Below are positions 1 to 5,769 of a DNA stretch of 5,769 nt, in pieces. Location of the stretch: NCBI GenBank assembly GCA_017521065.1, contig JAFXEA010000187.1:1-5769 (forward strand), written 5' to 3'. The notes under the pieces are model-generated. The model saw nothing but the letters and a program-made list of their open reading frames with translations. It searched no databases and had not been told where the DNA came from. Positions within the stretch are counted from its first letter, which is position 1. Each line of letters opens with the position of its first letter. Made by a program: the position numbers and the translations under genes. Origin of the DNA: Kiritimatiellia bacterium (lineage in GTDB: Bacteria; Verrucomicrobiota; Kiritimatiellia; RFP12; UBA1067).

Positions 1-46
1 ACGAACAGAAAACCAGCCCGAGGCAAAAAGAGAACAGCGATACCAT
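1..46 (-). CDS. Possible start of a downstream gene, cut by the window edge
   Basis: An ATG at 44-46 (minus strand) opens a frame that stays free of stops for 15 codons to the window edge. It reads MVSLFSFCLGLVFCS, a hydrophobic stretch that could be the start of a signal peptide or membrane segment, although it has no positive charge near its start. An AAGGGA at 57-62 lies 10 bases upstream, an acceptable if loose ribosome-binding site, and an in-frame TGA at 53-55 rules out an earlier start. The 19-base gap to the stop of the beta-helix gene would fit co-transcription. Too little is visible to name a family, and it may be chance. Confidence 0.33.
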   Translation of the reverse strand, partial: MVSLFSFCLGLVFCS

Positions 47-65
47 GAACTTTCAATCCCTTACA

Positions 66-2732
66 TCAGCGCAAAATAACTGCCATCGGAACGGACGAGT
101 AGTTTGCGAGAATAGAAATGCACCCGGAAGGCGCCCCCTTCTGCGTAACGGTACAAGTCAGCTGGTCGGCAGGATAGTCCACACCGTCAACCGTAAAACC
201 AAGGAAACGACGCCCGGAGTCGGATTTCTTCTGTGCCGTAACCGTAATTGATGCAGAAGACTCAAGCGCATTTGTGCCAACAGAACCTCCAACAACAGTA
301 AGCGGTTGCGGCCCACCCCTGCTTGTCAAAACAGATACGGCCTGCACAGGATGGTGGATCGCACCGGCAGTAACCGAACCATCCGCACCAAATTTAAGTG
401 GACGACCATTGTAATCTCCAGAGGCAAAAGCCAAATGTTCCTTCAAACCTGAGAGATTGGCATACTCAATCGCAGGAGAACATGAAAGGATACGCCAGTC
501 ATCCGCACCTGCAAGACACGGATCGGCAATCAGACAATCGGTAACAGTTGGACTTCCCGACAGATCTGTACCATATAGTATACTGTTGTCCAAGATGCAA
601 TTTTTAGTCACGTAATGCCCACCGCGCAATACGGAAGCATATATTTCCGTCTTACTCCCGATCGCACCGTCAATTGTGCTGAATCTTGCAGCAGCAGAAT
701 TCCACAAGACACTTGGCGTAGTGCTGTTACCTACAACATTATCCCGTACAAGACATGACGTAATGGTTGAACCCCATAACGTACCTTGATACACAGTTGT
801 ATTATCTGCTATCAGGCAACGGAAGAAATATGCGTTTTTGGTAGCACCGGCCCAATGCGCGTGGTTGTTCGTAATTATGCAGTCCAGAACATGTTCCATC
901 GATCCGTTATACGCTCCAGCAGCGGCTGAATCCGTAAACTGATTGACCCCCTCAGGCGTTGCGCCGGTATAACCTCCAGTTAGCGTAAAACCCTGCAATC
1001 CGCCGACACGTCCACCATGATACCATGACACACAGCGTACCGCATTCGGTCCATAGCTTCCTGTCGCCGGATCTGGCGCTCCGACAATAAATGTCTGCTC
1101 GGCACCATGCGTTGACACAATCCTAAGGGTCTTGCCGACAACTGCCACGCGGTTGGACATTCCCTTGTCGAGTGCGCCGCCCTTATCATAAACTCCAGGC
1201 GCAACAGATATGTATGAACGTTTCGAATATGTACCTGACGCAGCATCAACAGCATCTTGAATCGTGGTGAATGCCGTTTCAGGCGTCAATCCATCGGGAG
1301 ACTCTGCCTTGGAATTGACATCCACATAGTAAACATCATGTGCAGCATACGCATGATTGGTTATCACTTCGTCTTTGGGCGGCGGTGAAAACCAGAATTT
1401 CCCGTCAAAATGCGGATAATGGGCCAACTGCTTGGTACATTCAGGCAGAAGATCATACTTGAACAACGGTTTACCGTTCCCAAATGTTGCCTGTACACAC
1501 CATTGCGTCGGATATGTCTCGGCGTAGGCGTAAGATCTGCGGTCTTTCAAATACATCTTTCCGATATCAGTCTCCCATTGCACTGTGTCATCACCATAAA
1601 ACACAACGCAACCTCCTTCAGGATTTACAGATTCTTGAATTGCACCGCAATTTATCATACCTGTTTCGGGGATCTCATTCCCATAAAAATCGCGGTAATA
1701 ATACTTTTCTTCGATATATTCTTTCCAGGCTGCAATTGGATTATATATGGATATACGCTTTGTAAGTGACGCATCTCCACAACCAACTGCCGCCGAACCG
1801 GAGAGAAGCCTGTAATCTCCAAATGACGGAGCGAGAAACACATGATCCGTCACCCCAAATTCACACTTGTCTGAAGCGTTAAACTCCGTTTCTTTGCAGG
1901 AGAACACACAATTGGTGGCATATGCACTATCCTTAACACCAAAAGTACCTGTATGATTAAGCACAAGACAATTCGAATAGCGAATATTTCTTCCTTGATA
2001 TGATGCCGTTGAAGAATTATCGACTATCGTACACCCGACAATCTCATAGCAATACCGAAACATTTCGCCTGGTCCGCTATTCCCAAGAAACACACTACTG
2101 TAGGCGCGTCCGTCATATATTGCTGAAGAATTTGCTGTTGCCATATTCCCTGCCACTTTACATCTTAAAGCTGTACATCCATGAAAAGCACCTCCATAAT
2201 ACGCAGCATTGTTCGAAATAACACAATCACAAATATAATTATAGTAACAAGCTGGGGAATACACGCCACCGCCTCTCTCTTTATTTTGGGACGTTGCACC
2301 GTTACAGATTGTGAATCCCTCGACAATAACACCAAGACTATTCATCGCTATACAGCGTAGCGCATTCTCGCCAAGTCCAGACTCCGTATTGTCCTTTAAT
2401 CCTGTAATGAACGTACTATCCTTACCTGCACTGGAGCGAAGCCAAATACATTTATTTGTTATGGCGACACGTGCAGTTAAATCCCCGGCATACCCTTTCC
2501 CTTCATCGTAAACACCAGGTAACACTGTTACAATATCACCTTCCTTGGTTAAATCGACAGCCGCTTGAATAGTACGCTTTGCAGTCTCAACAGTAAGACC
2601 ATCACCACTGTCGTCCGGACGCTCCTTCGAAACAAAGTATTCCGTTGCCGAAACAGAAAGCGATCCAGAAACCGCAAGAACAGTAAACATACTGCGCAGC
2701 ATTAAACGCAGTTCACGGACATTCTTCGACAT
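66..2732 (-). CDS. Secreted double-lobed right-handed beta-helix protein
   Basis: Predicted 888-residue exported protein; ligand or enzymatic activity unknown. The ATG at 2730-2732 is chosen over a TTG six bases upstream because AAGGAG at 2740-2745 lies 7 bases from the ATG but only 1 from the TTG. Residues 1-29 form a signal peptide: basic start, hydrophobic core, V-S-A cleavage site. Residues about 31-368 and 467-794 are two homologous beta-helix lobes. Each opens with a 'DGLT.ETA..TIQ.AVD' motif, continues 'PGVYD.G', 'FI.G' and 'GFT', and closes with 'R(L/I)LS.S.A' followed by 'GAI', resembling the 'SPAIDAG...DIGAYE' ending of choice-of-anchor Q-type beta-helix proteins. Between them lies an aromatic-rich segment (369-464) that I cannot assign. 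Residues about 801-888 look like a small beta-sandwich resembling InlB-type repeats ('RRFLGFTVDG', ending in 'ANY'). I see no PEP-CTERM, LPXTG or autotransporter barrel, so its surface attachment is unclear. The gene is more AT-rich than the his/glnS block. The fold is fairly sure; the function is not known. Confidence 0.9.
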   Translation of the reverse strand: MSKNVRELRLMLRSMFTVLAVSGSLSVSATEYFVSKERPDDSGDGLTVETAKRTIQAAVDLTKEGDIVTVLPGVYDEGKGYAGDLTARVAITNKCIWLRSSAGKDSTFITGLKDNTESGLGENALRCIAMNSLGVIVEGFTICNGATSQNKERGGGVYSPACYYNYICDCVISNNAAYYGGAFHGCTALRCKVAGNMATANSSAIYDGRAYSSVFLGNSGPGEMFRYCYEIVGCTIVDNSSTASYQGRNIRYSNCLVLNHTGTFGVKDSAYATNCVFSCKETEFNASDKCEFGVTDHVFLAPSFGDYRLLSGSAAVGCGDASLTKRISIYNPIAAWKEYIEEKYYYRDFYGNEIPETGMINCGAIQESVNPEGGCVVFYGDDTVQWETDIGKMYLKDRRSYAYAETYPTQWCVQATFGNGKPLFKYDLLPECTKQLAHYPHFDGKFWFSPPPKDEVITNHAYAAHDVYYVDVNSKAESPDGLTPETAFTTIQDAVDAASGTYSKRSYISVAPGVYDKGGALDKGMSNRVAVVGKTLRIVSTHGAEQTFIVGAPDPATGSYGPNAVRCVSWYHGGRVGGLQGFTLTGGYTGATPEGVNQFTDSAAAGAYNGSMEHVLDCIITNNHAHWAGATKNAYFFRCLIADNTTVYQGTLWGSTITSCLVRDNVVGNSTTPSVLWNSAAARFSTIDGAIGSKTEIYASVLRGGHYVTKNCILDNSILYGTDLSGSPTVTDCLIADPCLAGADDWRILSCSPAIEYANLSGLKEHLAFASGDYNGRPLKFGADGSVTAGAIHHPVQAVSVLTSRGGPQPLTVVGGSVGTNALESSASITVTAQKKSDSGRRFLGFTVDGVDYPADQLTCTVTQKGAPSGCISILANYSSVPMAVILR
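351..1334 (-). repeat. Second beta-helix lobe (internal duplication, copy 2)
   Basis: This protein-level repeat begins 'YYVDVNSKAESPDGLTPETA' and aligns with the first lobe through TIQ-AVD, APGVYDKG, SNRVAV, TFIVGA, the N-A-V-R-C-V stretch, GFTLTGG, WRILSCSPAIE and AGAI. Cysteines at 618, 639, 660, 712 and 733 lie at or near multiples of 21 residues. The lobe is diverged from copy 1, and I see no long nucleotide identity, so the duplication looks old. Confidence 0.75.
1629..2645 (-). repeat. First beta-helix lobe (internal duplication, copy 1)
   Basis: This lobe begins 'EYFVSKERPDDSGDGLTVET' just after the signal peptide and matches copy 2 through TIQAAVD, LPGVYDEG, ARVAI, TFITG, the N-A-L-R-C-I stretch, GFTICNG, YRLLSGSAAV and CGAI. 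Its rung positions are C170, C191, S213, C234, C255 and C275. This stretch of the gene is its most AT-rich part. Confidence 0.75.
2646..2732 (-). other. Signal peptide of the beta-helix protein
   Basis: The first 29 residues carry a basic n-region (K3, R6, R9, R13 counting from the ATG), a hydrophobic core (MFTVLAVSGSLSV) and a small-residue V-S-A cleavage site before T-E. This fits Sec-dependent export and type I signal peptidase. No lipobox cysteine is present, so a lipoprotein is unlikely. Confidence 0.8.
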
Positions 2733-2739
2733 ATGCAAA

Positions 2740-2745
2740 CTCCTT
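2740..2745 (-). promoter_or_regulatory. Ribosome-binding site of the beta-helix gene
   Basis: AAGGAG on the minus strand, 7 bases before the ATG at 2730-2732. It decides the start: the alternative TTG at 2736-2738 would be only 1 base away. Confidence 0.8.
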
Positions 2746-2774
2746 GAATTAAACTAATTTCACAACGGGAGAGC

Positions 2775-2801
2775 ATAATATCAAAAACATTTTTTTTTCA
2801 A
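2775..2801 (-). promoter_or_regulatory. Possible promoter of the beta-helix gene
   Basis: On the minus strand TTGAAA (2796-2801) is followed after 15 bases by TATTAT (2775-2780), with a run of nine A residues (2790-2798) between and overlapping. The spacer is shorter than the usual 17, so the -35 assignment is weak; the TATTAT box is the better element. Transcription from here would give a leader of roughly 35 bases. Confidence 0.3.
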
Positions 2802-2835
2802 CCGAAATCGGAATATAACACTGCAAACCATAAAG

Positions 2836-2858
2836 CTCCACTCTTGATGTGAGTGAAG
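2836..2858 (-). terminator. Possible terminator after hisA
   Basis: On the minus strand CTTCACTC and GAGTGGAG pair as an 8-bp stem (one G-U pair) around a 7-base loop, about 33 bases after the hisA stop. What follows, CTTTATGGTTT, is only modestly T-rich, so this is a weak intrinsic terminator at best. Its position between two differently composed units supports the role. Confidence 0.42.
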
Positions 2859-2891
2859 TCTGAGAATCGCTCTATAACCTGGGTAAAGCTG

Positions 2892-3620
2892 TCAGCCTTC
2901 CGCAGCCGCGTTCATTTCGGAAAGAGTCACCCTGCCATCATAGAGAGCTTTGCCGACGATGGCAGCGCGAAGATTGGGCTTGCCGAGCGCGATGAGGTTC
3001 TTCACGTCCTGAGGCGACGACACTCCACCGGAAGCGGTGATGTCACACGTAGGCGCGGCATCGCAGATTGCAGCCATCTGAGCGAGGTTGGGCCCCCCAA
3101 GCATTCCGTCCGTAGCCGTATCGGTGTAGATTATCGTCTTTACGCCCATGGCGGCAACGGCACGGGCAAGCTCGACTGCAGGAGTCTTGGACGTCTCCAC
3201 CCAACCTTTCGTCTGGACGAATCCATCCCTTGCGTCAATCCCCACAGCGATTCTGTCGCCATAGATCTCAATGGCTTTCGTAAGAAATTCAGGATCGTCA
3301 AGCGCTGCTGAACCAATGATTGCACGGGCCGCACCGGCATCAAGAACCGCCGCCAAGGCCTCAAGGTTGCGGATGCCACCGCCGACCTCCACAGGTCCGC
3401 CAAACGCCTTTATGATTTCGCCAATCACCTCGGCATGCTTTGGGGTACCGGCGAACGCACCGTCAAGATCGACGACATGCAGTTCCTTGCCGCCCTGACT
3501 CTGCCAATCTGCAGCCTGTGCCGCAGGATCGTCGCCGTAAACGGTGACGTCATCCTCGCGTCCCTGACGGAGACGCACGCATTTGCCGCCCTTAAGATCT
3601 ATAGCTGGGAGAATAATCAT
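2892..3620 (-). CDS. hisA: HisA, ProFAR isomerase (histidine biosynthesis)
   Basis: Cytoplasmic 242-residue enzyme, EC 5.3.1.16. It isomerises the aminoaldose ProFAR to the aminoketose PRFAR, the substrate of HisF/HisH. It is a (beta/alpha)8 barrel built from two half-barrels. The opening IILPAIDLKGGKCVRL is HisA rather than HisF (whose start resembles RIIPCLDV). The catalytic aspartates are D8 (PAID) and D129 (VGID). Phosphate-binding loops are seen at GGGIR (80-84), ASGGVSS (196-202) and VGKAL (222-226), and TDTATDGML (166-174) is typical. Length is normal and the frame intact. The ATG is the only sensible start, but no Shine-Dalgarno precedes it; a heptad repeat array abuts it. hisB lies 62 bases upstream, so the two are probably co-transcribed. 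The protein ends in an alanine-rich tail, and the next gene is set apart by a possible terminator. Confidence 0.96.
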   Translation of the reverse strand: MIILPAIDLKGGKCVRLRQGREDDVTVYGDDPAAQAADWQSQGGKELHVVDLDGAFAGTPKHAEVIGEIIKAFGGPVEVGGGIRNLEALAAVLDAGAARAIIGSAALDDPEFLTKAIEIYGDRIAVGIDARDGFVQTKGWVETSKTPAVELARAVAAMGVKTIIYTDTATDGMLGGPNLAQMAAICDAAPTCDITASGGVSSPQDVKNLIALGKPNLRAAIVGKALYDGRVTLSEMNAAAEG

Positions 3621-3669
3621 AAAGTTGAAAGTTGTTAGTTGTGAGTTTAAAGTTGTGGGTTGCAGGTCG
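3621..3669 (-). repeat. Tandem heptanucleotide array in the hisB-hisA gap
   Basis: Read on the plus strand, consecutive seven-base units are AAAGTTG, AAAGTTG, TTAGTTG, TGAGTTT, AAAGTTG and TGGGTTG (3621-3662), then a degenerate CAGGTCG (3663-3669). In the mRNA sense the unit is CAACTTT or close variants. Three units are identical, and the others differ mainly in their first three bases. The array ends exactly at the base before the hisA ATG and fills most of the 62-base gap. It recalls the short tandem heptamer repeats known from cyanobacteria, but I cannot assign it to a named family. Confidence 0.85.
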
Positions 3670-3682
3670 GAAGCAAGTGGAT

Positions 3683-4267
3683 TCAGATCTTTCCTTTGGA
3701 GGAAGGAATGCCCTTCTCTCGCGGATCTTTTGCCGCCGCCTGACGAAGTGCACGGGCGAACGACTTGAAGATGCCTTCACAGACATGGTGGGCTTCATCG
3801 CCGTATATCTCGCGGAGATGTATGTTGAGACGGCCTTCAACGGACACGGCGCGGAAGAACTCCTCAAGAAGCTTGACCTCGAAATCACGGATCATCATGT
3901 GCTTCTTGCCGGATACGAACACCACGAACGGCCTGCCGCCAAGATCGATGGATGTCTCGCAAAGTGCCTCATCCATCGGAATGGAAGCAAAACCATAGCG
4001 TGTTATGCCCTTGCGGTCATCGAGAGCTTGATTGAGAGCCTGTCCGAACACAAGCCCGACATCCTCGACCGTGTGATGGTAGTCGACATCAAGATCGCCG
4101 TCCGCCTTGACGGTGAGATCTATCAACGCATGCTTTTTGAGAAGCTCAAGCATGTGGTTGAAGAAGCCGATGCCGGTATCGATCGTCCCCTCGCCTGTGC
4201 CGTCGAGATCGAGACTCAAGGAAATCTTCGTTTCCTTTGTGTCTCTCTTTACCGTTGCTTTTCTCAT
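3683..4267 (-). CDS. hisB: HisB, imidazoleglycerol-phosphate dehydratase
   Basis: Cytoplasmic 194-residue monofunctional enzyme, EC 4.2.1.19, dehydrating imidazole glycerol phosphate to imidazole acetol phosphate; the family forms 24-mers with manganese at subunit interfaces. Metal and catalytic residues are visible in the family's duplicated pattern: H38 (FFNHML), H64-H65 and E68 (HHTVED), and H160-H161 and E164 (HHVCE). DEAL (99-102) and the C-terminal IPSSKGKI are also typical. There is no fused histidinol-phosphatase domain, unlike in enteric bacteria. The ATG at 4265-4267 is chosen because AAGGAG at 4277-4282 lies 9 bases upstream and the protein then starts where the family does. A longer frame to 4363 would only add residues overlapping glnS. 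The gene follows glnS by 19 bases and precedes hisA by 62; hisH is not present between them. Confidence 0.96.
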   Translation of the reverse strand: MRKATVKRDTKETKISLSLDLDGTGEGTIDTGIGFFNHMLELLKKHALIDLTVKADGDLDVDYHHTVEDVGLVFGQALNQALDDRKGITRYGFASIPMDEALCETSIDLGGRPFVVFVSGKKHMMIRDFEVKLLEEFFRAVSVEGRLNIHLREIYGDEAHHVCEGIFKSFARALRQAAAKDPREKGIPSSKGKI

Positions 4268-4276
4268 TTCAGAAAA

Positions 4277-4282
4277 CTCCTT
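4277..4282 (-). promoter_or_regulatory. Ribosome-binding site of hisB
   Basis: AAGGAG on the minus strand inside the 19-base glnS-hisB gap, 9 bases before the hisB ATG. It fixes the hisB start and rejects the upstream in-frame starts within glnS. Confidence 0.8.
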
Positions 4283-4286
4283 GATG

Positions 4287-5769
4287 TCAGGCCGGCTTGT
4301 AGCCATCCTTGAGTGTGACCGTACGGTTGAACACAGGCTTGCCCGGCTTCGAATCCACTGCATCCGCGCAGAAATATCCGGTGCGCTCGAACTGGAACGA
4401 CTCGCCCGGTTTTACGTCTCCGAGCAGCGGCTCGACATACGCCGTAACGGTCTTGAGCGAATCGGGATTGAGGAACTTGAGATAGTTCTCGCTGCCTTCC
4501 TTCATCGGATCGGGATCCGTGAAGAGTCTGTCGTACAGACGCACCTCGGCGGGAATGCCGCTTGCGCAATCCACCCAGTGGATTGTACCCTTCACCTTGC
4601 GTCCATCAGGCGCATTGCCGCCCCAAGAGCCTTCATCCCATGTGCAGTGGATCTCGCTGATGCGACCGTCGGCATCCTTCTCGAAGGACACGCACTTCAC
4701 GATGCAAGCGCCACGCAGACGAACCTCGCCGCCGGGAACGAGACGGAAGAACTTCTTCTCCGGCACTTCCATGAAGTCGGCGCGGTCGATCCATATCTCA
4801 CGGGAGAACGGAACCTTGCGCATACCGGCGGACTCGTCCACAGGATTGTTAGGCAGCTCCACCTCGCGCACACCATCGAAATTATCTATCACAAGCTTGA
4901 CCGGATCAAGCACCGCCATGCGGCGGAGCGCAGTGCGGTTGAGCTCTTCGCGCACGCACCATTCGAGCAAGGCAGGATCGGATTCGCTCTCCATCTTCGA
5001 CACGCCAATACGGTCGCAGAACTCACGGATGGCACCCGGCGTGAATCCGCGGCGGCGCATTCCGCACACGGTCGGCATACGCGGATCGTCCCATCCGGCA
5101 ACGTGCTTCTCTTCGACAAGCTTGAGAAGGAGACGCTTGGACATGACTGTCCACGTGATGTTGAGACGCGCAAACTCGCGCTGCTGCGGACGGATCTTCA
5201 CTCCGTTGCGGACGACGAGAAGCCCTTGTTCGTCGAGACGGTCGACAACCCAATCGTAAAGCGGACGGTGCACCTCGAACTCGAGCGTGCACATCGAATG
5301 GGTCACGCCCTCAAACGCGTCCTCGATCGGATGCGCGAAGTCGTACATCGGATACACACACCACTTGTCGCCAAGATGGTAGTGCGACACGTGACGGATG
5401 CGGTAGAGAACCGGATCGCGGAAATGGATGTTAGGCGAAGACATGTCGATCTTCGCGCGCAGACACCACTCGCCATCGGCATACTTGCCGTCACGCATGT
5501 CGTGGAAAATCTCAAGGTTACGCTCAGGCGACGTATCACGGGAGGGAGAGGCGCGTCCGGGCTTGTCAGGAACGCCGCGGTATTCCTTCCACTCCTCCTG
5601 ACCAAGGTTGCAGCAGTACGCCTGACCACGACGGATCAGCTCCTCGGCGATCGAATACATCTGGTCGAACATGTTGCTTGCGTTGTAGAAACCAGGCTCT
5701 CCTGAATCGCCCTCGCCAGACCACTTGAAACCGAGCCAGCGGATGTCGTTCTTGATGTTCTCGGCGTAT
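4287..5769 (-). CDS. glnS: Glutaminyl-tRNA synthetase, N-terminus outside window
   Basis: Class I aminoacyl-tRNA synthetase, EC 6.1.1.18, charging tRNA-Gln directly with glutamine in the cytoplasm. 493 residues are visible, and the frame runs off the right edge beginning YAENIKNDIRWLGFKWSG, which matches the E. coli enzyme near residue 75. The missing part should hold the HIGH motif and first Rossmann strand. Visible landmarks, numbered in the fragment, are LRAKIDM (103-109), WCVYPMYDFAHPIED (136-150), THSMCTLEF (156-164), the KMSKS-type loop as VMSKR (208-212) and GWDDPRMPT (225-233). From DPVKLVI (288-294) the two anticodon-binding beta-barrels follow, ending with PVFNRTVTLKDG near the C-terminus. 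The discriminating choice against glutamyl-tRNA synthetase is this C-terminal beta-barrel region rather than an alpha-helical cage. There is no YqeY-type extension. It appears intact and leads into hisB. Confidence 0.96.
   Translation of the reverse strand, partial: YAENIKNDIRWLGFKWSGEGDSGEPGFYNASNMFDQMYSIAEELIRRGQAYCCNLGQEEWKEYRGVPDKPGRASPSRDTSPERNLEIFHDMRDGKYADGEWCLRAKIDMSSPNIHFRDPVLYRIRHVSHYHLGDKWCVYPMYDFAHPIEDAFEGVTHSMCTLEFEVHRPLYDWVVDRLDEQGLLVVRNGVKIRPQQREFARLNITWTVMSKRLLLKLVEEKHVAGWDDPRMPTVCGMRRRGFTPGAIREFCDRIGVSKMESESDPALLEWCVREELNRTALRRMAVLDPVKLVIDNFDGVREVELPNNPVDESAGMRKVPFSREIWIDRADFMEVPEKKFFRLVPGGEVRLRGACIVKCVSFEKDADGRISEIHCTWDEGSWGGNAPDGRKVKGTIHWVDCASGIPAEVRLYDRLFTDPDPMKEGSENYLKFLNPDSLKTVTAYVEPLLGDVKPGESFQFERTGYFCADAVDSKPGKPVFNRTVTLKDGYKPA

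Noticed and set aside
7..35. GCC-TCG-GGC hairpin with nearby T-runs on the minus strand, considered as a terminator after the beta-helix gene
   Set aside because: The stem is only three base pairs and the T-runs are interrupted. The same bases are better read as hydrophobic codons of a possible next gene.
2733..2738. TTG start two codons upstream for the beta-helix protein
   Set aside because: It would leave only one base between AAGGAG and the start codon, whereas the ATG at 2730-2732 has the ideal 7-base spacing.
2790..2798. Run of nine T on the plus strand as a terminator tail
   Set aside because: No gene is seen on the plus strand upstream and no stable stem precedes the run. It fits better as an A-tract near the beta-helix promoter.
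3621..3669. CRISPR-like or attachment-site interpretation of the heptad array
   Set aside because: Units are seven bases with no spacers, and neither an integrase nor cas genes are present in the window.
3632..4312. A 226-codon plus-strand frame opposite hisB
   Set aside because: It begins inside the heptad array, covers the conserved HisB motifs in antisense, and shows no family features of its own.
4268..4363. Extended N-terminus of HisB using upstream in-frame starts
   Set aside because: The extra 32 residues overlap the glnS end, do not resemble the HisB family, and the AAGGAG at 4277-4282 clearly serves the ATG at 4265-4267.
4107..5705. A 532-codon open frame on the plus strand opposite glnS and hisB
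   Set aside because: It lies antisense to two clear, conserved enzymes. Its protein is a monotonous Arg/His/Leu/Glu mixture with no recognisable motif, as expected from the complement of GC-rich codons.

Overview
The window reads as bacterial chromosome with all supported genes on the minus strand, so transcription runs from high to low coordinates. Right to left the genes are: glutaminyl-tRNA synthetase (glnS, N-terminus cut by the right edge), imidazoleglycerol-phosphate dehydratase (hisB), the HisA isomerase (hisA), a roughly 145-base intergenic stretch with a possible terminator and promoter, a large secreted double-lobed beta-helix protein, and possibly the first 15 codons of another gene at the left edge.

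The likely source is an uncultured member of the Verrucomicrobiota, most plausibly a Kiritimatiellae-type gut or sediment lineage. This is an inference. It rests on a bacterial GlnRS-type glutamine system and on a very large secreted beta-helix protein built from 'DGLTPETA..TIQ.AV' modules, a style common in that group. Clear AAGGAG ribosome-binding sites argue against Bacteroidota.

Region 2892-5769 is housekeeping and visibly GC-rich. glnS and hisB are 19 bases apart with a good ribosome-binding site in the gap, so they are probably co-transcribed. hisB and hisA catalyse non-consecutive steps of histidine synthesis. The hisH gene that often sits between them is absent, and the 62-base gap instead holds a tandem array of seven-base repeats that ends exactly at the hisA start codon. 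hisA has no Shine-Dalgarno sequence.

Region 66-2732 is a separate, more AT-rich transcription unit encoding an 888-residue exported protein. It has a signal peptide, two homologous parallel beta-helix lobes with a regular cysteine ladder (one rung about every 21 residues), an unassigned segment between the lobes, and a small beta-rich C-terminal domain. The most interesting points are the heptad array abutting hisA, the Cys/Asn ladder and internal duplication of the beta-helix protein, and the unusual glnS-hisB-hisA gene order.
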